This document shows, one piece after another, positions 55,343-64,000 of a DNA stretch of 64,000 bases. The stretch's first letter is position 1, and every line of letters starts with the position of its first letter. Both the position numbers and the translations under genes were made by a program. The DNA is from Diphasiastrum complanatum (taxonomy: Eukaryota; Streptophyta; Lycopodiopsida; Lycopodiales; Lycopodiaceae). The notes under the pieces were generated by a model. It did not search any database. It was not told the origin of the DNA and saw nothing but the letters and a program-made list of their open reading frames with translations. The stretch covers positions 53,483,165-53,547,164 of the forward strand of contig CM055104.1 in assembly GCA_029204225.1 (NCBI GenBank), read 5' to 3'.

Positions 55343-56402
55343 TGTAGGAAAATAGTAATTATGAACACGATGAAAGTTTGAATAAATCAAATTAATATCA
55401 ATGTCTTCAATCGGGTCTGTGCCTGATCTATGTACTAATAGAGCAGTATTTGCCTTGATTGAATATGCGTGTGAAAATAAGAGACAACTTTAGACAATTT
55501 TAGACAATAAGAAACTATTGATCAAAAACAAATTTTTATAACGCTGAATCTGAATTTTTATTTCCTTTGAAATTGTATTTTCTGCATCAGAATTCTGCAA
55601 GGAAATAAACAGATCTTTAATCTTTCGCACGAATGTGTTCAAGTCTTTGTCGTCCCACTGTAGGTAAGTTAATTGGTCTTCCAAGAACATGATCTGATTA
55701 CGAGATCGAGTCTCATTCTTGGTTTGCGATTCTTCTCATAAAACTTTTGCGTTCGAAATTGATGTAAGATCTAGTATTATATTGTCATGCACTGAAGACG
55801 CAATAATTGCTATAGCTTTATCATTGTTTAAACTCCATTCTTGAAGTTCTTTGCCAAGAGTAGCTACTGACTTCTCCTCTATTGGTTCTACCCATTGCCA
55901 TAGACCTTCGCCCTTCAATAAGAGTGAAGTTTTTAATTTTCAAATCAAGTAGTTAGAACCTTCTAGATCCAAGATCGTAGTGATCTTAGCCTGAATATTG
56001 ATGATCGACGACATCTTCTAATTTTCTGAATTACTCCAAATAGCAGCTTGTTGATGGATGTATGAAGAATGCTGAGAGGGATGATCTGATTTGTTCAAAT
56101 ATTACTGTATCAGCTTTGAACCTGTACACTCTGATACCACTGTATCAAATTTAATTCCGGAAGCTCTGATATCACTATAGGAAAATAGTAATTACTCTTC
56201 CACAGAGAACATGATAAAAGTTTGAATAAATCAAACTAATATCAGTCTCTTCAGTCGGGTCTATGCCTGATCTATGTACTAATAGAACAGTATTTGTCTT
56301 GATTGAATATGCGTGGAAAATAAGAGACAACTTTAGACAATTTTAGACAATAAGAAACTATTGATCAAAAATGAATTTTTATAGCTCTGAATTTGAAATA
56401 TC
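55343..56402 (-). mobile_element. Minus-strand Copia relic
   Basis: Left copy of an LTR starts TGTAGGAAAATAGTAATT (55,343) and resembles 56,175-56,400 (TATAGGAAAATAGTAATT...), about 220 bp each. Between them lie only gag and the primer-site region. It belongs to the family of 13,874-15,960. A tRNA-Met-like site (TGATATCAGAGC, 56,164-56,174) abuts the right LTR on the minus strand, with a second full motif 35 bp further in. Confidence 0.7.
55490..56013 (-). pseudogene. Copia gag (UBN2) relic
   Basis: Begins MSSIINIQAKITTILDLEGS and continues KTSLLLKGEGLWQWVEP, TLGKELQEWSLNNDKAIAII; then, after a deletion following NAKVL, MFLEDQLTYLQWDDKDLNTF. It has an in-frame stop near 55,950 and the internal deletion. 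It matches 13,874-14,157. Confidence 0.78.
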
Positions 56403-57780
56403 AATATACGTCTCTTGTTGTCTTACCTCGTTGTTGTGTCTTTGATTGAGTGAGTGAGTTACAACGAGTAGTGTTAGCGCTTTGGAGAGGCTTTGAATAT
56501 ATTTGTTTAGGCCTTCCTCCTTCTGCTGCAGCTTGGCAATCTCCTGGTGCCCTACTTGTTCGTGTTGCTAAGCCAGAATCAGCGTAGCTTGGTGAGGTCT
56601 GCTCGTAGTTGTGTATTACTCGTTGCCAACTGTAGTACCCTGCTTTCCAGAATAGCTTTGGCCGCTACCACATCCAGGATGTATTTTCCTAGAGTTTGGT
56701 ACGTCGTCGTTAGATCCGTGGGAGTAGTTGGTACACTGGCACTGGCAGGGGTTTGTGTTGTATCGGCCCCGACGACTTGTGAAATTTCGTCATCATTGTC
56801 TTCGATCAGGTTTTCATTTGTCTTGATGCCATCTGGGGCGGTAGGGTCAGCCTGCTTTGGTGATGCTACAAAAATTGTTTGTACAAATGCGTCAACAGGC
56901 CACAGTTGGCTGCCCTCGACAACCTTTGTTGGCGAAGCGGGTGGGGTGTGAGAAACAACTGTGAAAACAGGGGTGAGGACTGTTTGTCTGAATGAGAGGA
57001 TGGGAGGAACAGTGGGGAACTGAAGGGTGGTGTGGAGTATGGAAGAATGTGAGGATCAGAAGGATTGAATGTGAGAGGAGCAACGGTGGTGGCAGGAGTG
57101 ATGGAGGATGCGATGGTGATGGATGGAGCAGTGGACATTGGAAGAGAAGTAGGAGTGGTATCAACAGAAGAAATAGGGATGGAGACAGAAACAGATGTGG
57201 ATGGAACATGAAGAGAGGTAGCGGCAACAGAAATTGGAGTGGGGGGTTGCACAGAAGAAGAAGTGGCGGTGGTTGATGGAGTAGTTAGTGCGGTAGTGGA
57301 GACACGTCTTCAGGTAATAGGTGGAGATGTGGATGTAGAGACAGCGCCACACATTCGTTTGCTGGCCGTTGTGTTAATGACTACAGGTTGGGAGGAGGTA
57401 GATGCTTGAGATGGTGGGTAAAGGTTAGTATGTGACACAAGGGTAGACAGGAGGGATGAGCGTTGGAAACCATGCACTTTCGTCTGAAGAAGTGCACAGG
57501 CAAAGTTACACAACAGGGGGCCTACTGCGATTCGCTCACGGTTGTTGGGTTTGATGGAGTTTGTTAGTTCTCAAATAAGGAAGCTATGCCAGTCGTATGG
57601 CACAATGGAGGGGTTAGGGAATTTCAGAAAGGATTCCACTATCTGACTCAGCAGCAATCATTTGCTCCATGAAATTTTTTAAGGTATTGAGATGGCTGGA
57701 GATAGTATTTGCATCACACATTCGAATTCAGCCCTTATATAGCGGAATTTAGAGTGTGTATTAGCTGAAATTCACTTTCC
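56403..57780 (-). pseudogene. Extra 3' ORF of the right-hand Gypsy (unknown function)
   Basis: Downstream of pol on the same strand. Reads ...FPNPSIVPYDWHSFLI, TGA, ELTNSIKPNNRERIAVGPLL then CNFACALLQTKVHGF, a stop at 57,310, then a long Ser/Thr/Pro-rich tail (57,252-56,866), and near 56,540 a heptad-like EIAKLQQKEEGLNKYIQSL. Two stops are in one frame. Tat/Athila-like Gypsy elements often carry an extra ORF in this position; this one is not assignable to a known domain from sequence alone. Confidence 0.4.
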
Positions 57781-58579
57781 CTTGCCCAGTTCCACCCACA
57801 TTTTGGCAGACATTTTTTTTCACAAAATTCTAAGATCTCAGGGAAGTCTGCGAGAGTTCAGAAGGTGATTTGATTGCTATGCGAAGGTTCTGTGAGGGTT
57901 CAGGTTGTCTGCGAGGGTTCAACTCTCGCAGGAAGTGATCTCTCGCACAACTTGTTCATGTGATTGGATTTTCAAGATCAGACCATGTAGGCAGGCTAAT
58001 TTTACCTTTCTGATTCCATTTAGGCACCTTGCGAGAGTTGGTAAAATGATCTTGATGCTTTGCGAGGATTCTGAAAATTCTGCTTCTGGAAACTCTCGCA
58101 TACACTAAAAAATGATGATTCCTCCATCAGGAACTCTCGTAGAGATATTCATGGATGCATCTAGGTCAGATCTGGTGACTGTCCAATTTTCAAGAGCTAT
58201 CTCCCAGGGGATCTTAAAAAATCATGAAAAAAGTGCTCTTTTAGAGTTTTTTTGACGAGATCTTGAGATTTTCTGATTTTTAACTTTTGTAAACTGATAA
58301 TCAGCTTCATCCAGGCTTGATCTGACTATTGGTAGTGCTCTGGAAGTTTTGATGGATTCTTGGTAGTAGATCCATCAGTCAATCTGATGATCTGCTTTCC
58401 TTTTTACCCTATCAAGATCTGGATCCTCTTTGGATTCTGATGGATTTCTCCGATCTTGTCAGTTTTTGCTGAATCTTGATGGATTTAGCTTGATTTGGCT
58501 TGCTCTCCTTAGATCTAGTGGTGATGGCTGAGCAGAATAGCTTTTTGTAACGTGACAACCCCAATCTGGATCTGCCTCA
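57781..58579. other. Gypsy spacer after pol, with inverted GCGAGAGTTC words
   Basis: No coding sequence. TGCGAGAGTTC and its complement recur at least eight times between about 57,846 and 58,140, including one near-perfect inverted pair at 57,910-57,930. Confidence 0.55.
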
Positions 58580-61257
58580 CTATGGTGGCCAGTACTTGTG
58601 CAACCGGCTACCGTTGATGAGTGTGTCGAATGGCGTCCCATCTAACTTTTCTAAGTTAACAACCCCATGATTAAGAATTTCCTTAATCCTATAAGGACCT
58701 TCGTCCGTGAATTTTAACTTCCCCTTGATTGCCTTGGTTTTATACATCAGGACCAGATCTCCTGAACGAAGATCCTTTGTTTGTAATCTGCGATCATGCC
58801 AAGCTTTGCGTCTTTCCTTTTCAGCTGCCAGTGCATGCATAACTAGTAAGCGTGTTTCACAGAGTTTATGTAGAGCTTCGTGCCGTAGCTGTAGAGATTT
58901 GGACTCTTTAAGATGTTGCGCAGTGGCAATCCTTAATGAAGGAACTAAAAACTCTACTGACATCACAACATCCTGACCATATACAAATTGGAAGGGTGTT
59001 TGATCAGTGCTCCCTTTATATGCTGTCCTGAATGCCCATAGTGCAGCATGCAACTTGTGTTCCCAATCTAATCTGCTAGCTTCAACTATTTTCGTGAGCA
59101 CGCTACACAAGATCTTATTGGATGATTTTGCTTGCCCATTACCACGAGGATAATAAGGCGTACTGGTTCTGTGGATCACAAAGAATTCCTCCAACAGGAC
59201 CTTGATGGTCTCGTTGATGAAATGGCTTCCGCGATCACTGACTAGTTCCACCGGACATCTGAAGCGCACAATGATATTTCCATAAAGGAACTTGGCGGTG
59301 GTCCTAGCATCAGCTACTCTTACTGCCTTGGCTTCGACCCATTTGGTGAGGTAGTCTGTGGCTATGATTATGTATCGAGCCTGGGAACTCCTTGCTGTAG
59401 GGTGAATTGGACCAATATAATCCAATCCCCATTTTTCGAACAGTGCTTGGGCTAAGACTAGGTGCAGTAGATCATAGTTCAATCTCGTTGGTCTCCTTGA
59501 CCTTTGGCACACATCGCACTTTTTCAAGTATTCCTCCGTGTCTTTATGAATCGCTAGCCACCAACATCCTGATTGCAGGATCTTGCAAACTGTAATGTCA
59601 GATGCAAAATGACCTCCACCCATGCCTTCATGTGAAAGCGAAATGATCTGGGTGGTCTCATGAGGAAGAATACACCGCCGAAGAATTGTGTTTGGACCTC
59701 TTCGGTACAATTGGCCGGCAATCAGCTGATAAGGTCTAGCCTTCAAGATCAATTTCCGCTGTTCTGCCTTTGGTAGTGATTTGTCTGGTTGGCCCCACAT
59801 TAGATATTTTACAATGTCGGCAGCCCATTCTGGTACTGTATCCACGTAAAATAAGGCAGCATCTGCCAGCTCATTGTCGGGTTGGGTTGCAATCTCCTTT
59901 CCCTTGATTCGTGACACATGATCTGCCATGTAGTGATGTTTTCCCTTGTGAACTACTATCCGAAAATCAAATTCCAACAACAAAAGGAGCCATCTGGTGA
60001 TCCTCCCGGTGTTGCAAGTTTTATTAACGAGATATAGAAAGGGTTGATGGTCCGTATAAAAAGCAAAATGTGTGGCCATCAAATAGTGTCGAAACTTCTT
60101 AACCGCATAGATTATTGCAAATGCTTCCCGCTCTATGGTTGAATAATTCATTTCGGTATCACTGAGCTGTCGGCTTACAAATCGGATTGGAAAATCCTTT
60201 TTGTGTTCACCTGGCTGGGTTAAGACTGCTCCAACTGCATACTTTGATGCGTCCGTATGCACATGGAACTCAATGGACCAATTGGGTGGTCGTAAGATTG
60301 GTGCTGAGACCAATGCATCCTTAATCTTCTGGAAAGCCTTTAGAGCTTCCTCATTCCAATGTCGATCCGTTGTGAGCTTGTAAATTGGTCTGGCTAACTC
60401 CGCAAAATCAAGAATGAATATCCTATAATAGTTAGCATGAGCCATGAAAATGTAGACCTTGCGGATCGTCCCCGGTGGTGGTAGATCAATAATGATCCTA
60501 ATCTTTGATAGATCTATGACGATCCCGTGTTTTGACACTATATGGCCGAGTATCACGCCATGTGTCACCCAGAATTGACATTTTTCTGGATTTAGGGAGA
60601 TCTGGTATTTCCGACATTTTTGTAGCACCTTCTCCAAATTGGATAAGTGTTCTGAATCTGGTCCATGCACGCACAGATCGTCCAAGAAAATTTCCAAATT
60701 TTTTTGCAAATAATCTTTGAATGCCGCCTGCATGACTCGTTGGAAAGTGCTTGGGGCATTACAAAGTTTGAATGGCATCACTTTATAGGCATAAGTTCCC
60801 CATTCCATGGTGAATATTGTCTTGTGCTGGTCCTGGGGGGCTATTTTCACCTGGTTGTAGCCGCTGAAGCCGTCCAAAAAACTGTAGGCTTCGTCGCCAG
60901 CTACTCTATCGAGGACACTTTCCGTAAATGGTAAAGGAAAATGGTCCTTTCTGGTGACTGCATTAAGCGCCTTCTGATTCACACAGATCTGCATTTTGCC
61001 ATTCTTCTTGGGTACTATAACTATCGGCGATACCCATTCCGTGTGCTCGATTTCGTAAATGAAATCTGCATCCATAAGCTTCTACAACTCTTGCTTGATC
61101 AGTTCTGTATAATTCGGGTTGCAGCGGTAGTAACGGCTTACCTTGGGAACTGCTCCGTCCACCAAAGGTATGGTGTGTTGGACTACTGTTGGCGAAATGC
61201 CCTTTAGATCACTATAGCTCCAAGCTAAACAGTCTTTATATTCCACCAACAAGGATC
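58580..61257 (-). pseudogene. Gypsy pol: RT, RNase H, integrase (831-codon open part)
   Basis: Continuous frame 61,075-58,580, preceded in frame by a TAG at about 61,083 (QEL*KLMDADF) and a TGA at about 61,256, so the start is a break and not a true initiator. RT: WVSPIVIVPKKNGK, YSFLDGFSGYNQV, catalytic FLDD (60,677-60,688). RNase H: HTDASK near residue 273. Integrase: zinc H482/H489/C520/C523, catalytic D552 and D614, then Lys650 (59,126-59,128, AAA) exactly where D-35-E needs Glu (family GQAE). KDHFPLPF and FLDGFSGYNQ point to the Tat/Athila side of Gypsy. Confidence 0.85.
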
Positions 61258-61754
61258 ATAGTCTCTTGAACTGTGTGGGTGTTAACTGCTCTCCCACATG
61301 CACTATCCTTTCTTCTTCTCCTGGTTCCGCAAGATTCATCGGCTGTGTTCGCGCAGGTCCCTCGAAGACTTGTTCCGCTGGTGCCTGACTTTGATCAGGT
61401 TCTCGTTGGGCTTGCGGCATCATGATTACCACGTCGTCCAATGTATAATTCTTGAAAGTATCAAGCATTTCGTGAACTGGAGCTCGTCGAGATTCCTCTT
61501 TCAGCATATTGATCTTGGCCCGACTAGTTTTTTATTTTATTTTCTGTCACCTGTGTAGAAGATGACGCTGTATCTGAGTCCAACTTGATTGACTTCAAGG
61601 AATCCGACACCTTCTTTTTGCTCTTTTTTGTCATTTTGGTGGGTTCATCCTTGTTGTCTTTCTTCAGGACTGCTGTGACATTCGCCTCATGGTTGTGAAT
61701 ATCAACGTCTACTGTAGCTATTGCCTCTTCGGGTAGGTCACTCCATCGGATCAC
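61258..61754 (-). pseudogene. Gypsy pol linker between protease and RT
   Basis: Basic/acidic linker (KKSKKKVSDSLKSIKLDSD) in the gag-protease frame ends at about 61,524; from 61,507 the RT frame takes over (LKEESRRAPVHEML...). A frameshift therefore lies at about 61,510-61,525. No catalytic motif. Confidence 0.6.
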
Positions 61755-62609
61755 CTAGTTGTAGCGCTGCTTCAACTGATTCTTCTTATTCGCAAGTGCC
61801 TTGGGTGGTTCGATCCTTGAGACTTTCGCCATAGCAGACCTTTGTGGTGGTTGAGCTGGTATCTTCTTGGTTCTGTAACGATCTGGGTCCATGTGGTGTA
61901 GGACTTGTTCGTCAGTCAGCTCAATCTCCTTATTATAAGTTAGAGCATGTCGCCAAGGGACTAGATCATCGTCCACTGGGTTCTCAATTGGCTCCGCTGA
62001 CAGCCATGCTACATTTATCATATTCACCCCAAATGTGATTGGTGTGTCCATAGCGTAACATTTGGGTGAAGATGTACTCGGCTCTGGATCTGATTCATAT
62101 TGACATGCCTGGCAATCAATAGTTGCTAATGCATCCGTCCATCTCATGACATCCATCTCTGAATGATAGTGACCTCCCTTGGCTGGCCTTGGGCGATCAA
62201 TCATATGATTTGTCGTGGATGATCCGTCATTAGCTTTGGGTGCAATTGGTTTCACCGCCCATGTGGTTGGATCTACCTTTACAGCCTGTTCTCTGTTCTC
62301 GAAGGTGAGTTTCCCTATACCCCAGTTGTGTACTACTTGTGCAGTCCTCAACCATGGTCTTCCCAGTAAAACACGGTATACAAATGGAGATTCAGGTATA
62401 TCCATGACCACAAAAGTAATCACATACTGCATGCTTGCTATCTTTACGGGAATATCAGCAACTACACCTTTTGGTTTCACACAGGATTGATCTGCTAGCT
62501 TGATGGCGAATCTGGCTGGCTTTAAATCTTGTAAACCCCATATTTCGTACAAAGTAGTGGAGATCAGATTGACACCCGATCCTCCATCTACCGCTGCCGC
62601 CTCGTCCTC
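61755..62609 (-). pseudogene. Gypsy aspartic protease
   Basis: Reads AAAVDGGSGVNLISTTLYEI (Asp codon 62,586-62,588), then KPARFAIKLADQS, VKIASMQYVITFVVMDIP and YRVLLGRPWLRTAQVVHNW, the usual order of a retropepsin (active site, then LLGRPWL). Active site is D-G-G-S, a variant common in Tat/Athila-like elements. In frame with gag but separated from it by a TAG at 62,610-62,612. Confidence 0.75.
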
Positions 62610-64000
62610 CTATCTCTTGTGTTTGATTGGCAAAGTGATGTTGTGTTCCTCACTTTCCCATGTTGCTCCAATGTGGAGGACGTTACTTGTTTCATCATAG
62701 CCCGCACAATATATGGGCTCAGGCACTACTGGCTCCTCATCCGCTTTGGCCCATTCAGCTAAAAGGCTTTTCGCTTGTGGTGCAATCCGCAGTAGTTCTC
62801 CGACTGGTAAACTAACATGTCTTGACAACAAGAGTGTGAGCCTTTCAGTGCGTGGTTCCTCAGGATTCACCATGTGAAAAGGTGGTTCATGTTGGTGCAA
62901 TCGATCATTCTGATCAGTGCGCAGTGGTGAGCCCGTTTGTGGTTTTCGTTCGACGCCGACTGAAGGTTTTGTGGGATTGTTTTGTTCTTGCTCTTTTTCC
63001 TCCTCTTGTGCTTTTTGTACCCAGTGTCTTATTTTCTGGTACTGTCTTCTCTCTTTCCTCACATTTGGATATGGCGCTGAAGTTGAGGGTTGGTCATCAG
63101 TGACCGATGGCGGTGGTGAGAGAGCCACTTCCTTCCTTTTCTGTGCTCGCGTAACAGCTAACACAGGAGCGTGGTCTTGTCGACCTTTCGATGGCATCCT
63201 TGCTGGAATTGCTGGTTGTTGTATGGCAATGAGGTTAAGAGGTGCACTGGTTCCAGGTTTAAATGGACAATTCTTGAAACAGTGTTCATAACCGCAATCC
63301 CGGTAGGAGGTTGTATATTGTCCCTTGTAGGGACATTCTGCAATTCTGTGTCCCTCGCCGCACCCGTAGCAGCCGTAATTTCTTCCACCTTGACGTTGAG
63401 TTTGAGCTGCATAGGCCGAAACATATTCATTTATAGTAGGATCCATAAATGGTTCATCTGGTCCGTACCACTGCTGCTGCTCAGGTTGAGGTGGCATTTG
63501 CATTTCTTGTTCCGCTGCTGTCAAGTTTACATGGGCCACTTGGTGATTGGTTGGCCCTGGTGGAGCAGGTAAGGCCATGCATTGTGGTTGATTGGGTGCG
63601 CCGTAGCTTGGTGCTGCATTAGGTGCCCCTTGATGATAAGGATAAGAAGTCTGATAAGGACTTCTCTTCTGTTGAACAACCCTGGGCAAAATGCCATATC
63701 GTGCGATATTGCATTGCACAGATGGCAGAATCTATCTGTCAGTCTCAGATTTTGCTTTCGGACTGGAAACTCGTTTGCTGTATGGTTTTGCATGCATACT
63801 AAATACCATACATTTTCTCGTCGAGGATACTGCAGCTAGTTTGGTTCCGATTGATGTGGAGTTACTGCTACAGTTCCCTCTAAGGCCTTCAATTTCTGGT
63901 CAAACTGCACCGTAAGTTGCTCCATCTGTTGTTTGTGTAATTTTTTCATTTGTTCCAACAACAGTTCTGTGGATAGAGTGGATGCGTTTGATGATGATGA
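62610..64000 (-). pseudogene. Gypsy gag C-terminal part (continues off right edge)
   Basis: Two or three zinc-knuckle-like motifs: CHLCNAISHDMAFC (63,686-63,727, CX2CX4HX4C), CYGCGEGHRIAEC (63,333-63,371, one residue shorter) and a degenerate CGYEHCFKNC. The first is in a different frame, so a frameshift lies at about 63,680. Upstream (63,840-64,000) reads a coiled-coil-like LLLEQMKKLHKQQMEQLTVQF. Between knuckles and protease is a Gln/Pro- and Glu/Lys-rich spacer. Nucleic-acid-binding gag end of the same element as the pol at 58,580. Confidence 0.72.

Noticed and set aside
57241-57352. Minus-strand His/Cys-rich frame 57,161-57,352
   Set aside because: Alternate frame of the Ser/Thr/Pro-rich tail of the Gypsy extra ORF.

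Overview
The window is nuclear DNA of a land plant with a large, transposon-dense genome. The evidence is plant-type LTR retrotransposons primed by initiator tRNA-Met (TGGTATCAGAGCC) and by plant tRNA-Asp (TGGCGCCGTTGCCGGGGA), a plant pectinesterase exon, a plant CYP86-clan P450 exon, and two copies of a small plant zinc-ribbon gene. I cannot name the species; a non-angiosperm is possible but unproven. Only the two zinc-ribbon copies look like intact host genes. Almost everything else is transposon sequence, mostly broken.

Layout. 1-1.0 kb: end of a Copia element, its 3' LTR and a scrap of another Copia gag. 1.8-10.2 kb (block A) and 20.9-28.0 kb (block B) are diverged copies of one segment: a LINE 3' end, noncoding flank, the zinc-ribbon gene with a G-box promoter, and a further noncoding piece. 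Each block was invaded at a different place by one member of the same transposon family (5.88-9.68 kb and 23.23-25.85 kb). The two members share both ends (inverted 14-mer TTGGCCCTGCCTTA, a GTGGC-AA-GCCAC stem-loop outside it at one end, and an APE-type endonuclease remnant next to that end) but carry different middles: a pectinesterase exon in A and a P450 exon in B. I read this as a gene-fragment-carrying Helentron/Helitron2-like family; it is the most interesting system here.

Between the blocks (12.9-20.4 kb) lie an internally deleted short-LTR Copia fused to an inverted gag fragment of a second Copia, LTR-like repeats with minisatellites, two tandem duplications, and a textbook solo LTR with a perfect CAGGG target duplication.

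28-55 kb is a stack of nested LTR elements. A tRNA-Met-primed element (LTR 28,050-28,945) has an array of five stem-loops just after its primer site and is interrupted by a tRNA-Asp-primed Gypsy with a gag remnant (29,825-32,470). A related tRNA-Asp LTR (32,709-33,477) follows; its leader is split by a minus-strand Gypsy (33,780-49,306, 489-bp LTRs), itself split by a plus-strand Copia complex (35,089-43,832) that contains an aberrant LTR/internal junction and a second partial copy. Next comes a 5.2-kb non-autonomous LTR element (49,976-55,140) with no polymerase but with an Asp/Glu/Gln-rich reading frame and a perfect heat-shock-element palindrome in its leader.

55.3-64 kb: a small minus-strand Copia relic lies beside (probably inside) the 3' part of a minus-strand Tat/Athila-like Gypsy whose pol keeps an 831-codon frame (58,580-61,075) but has Lys in place of the integrase catalytic Glu; protease and gag run off the right edge.
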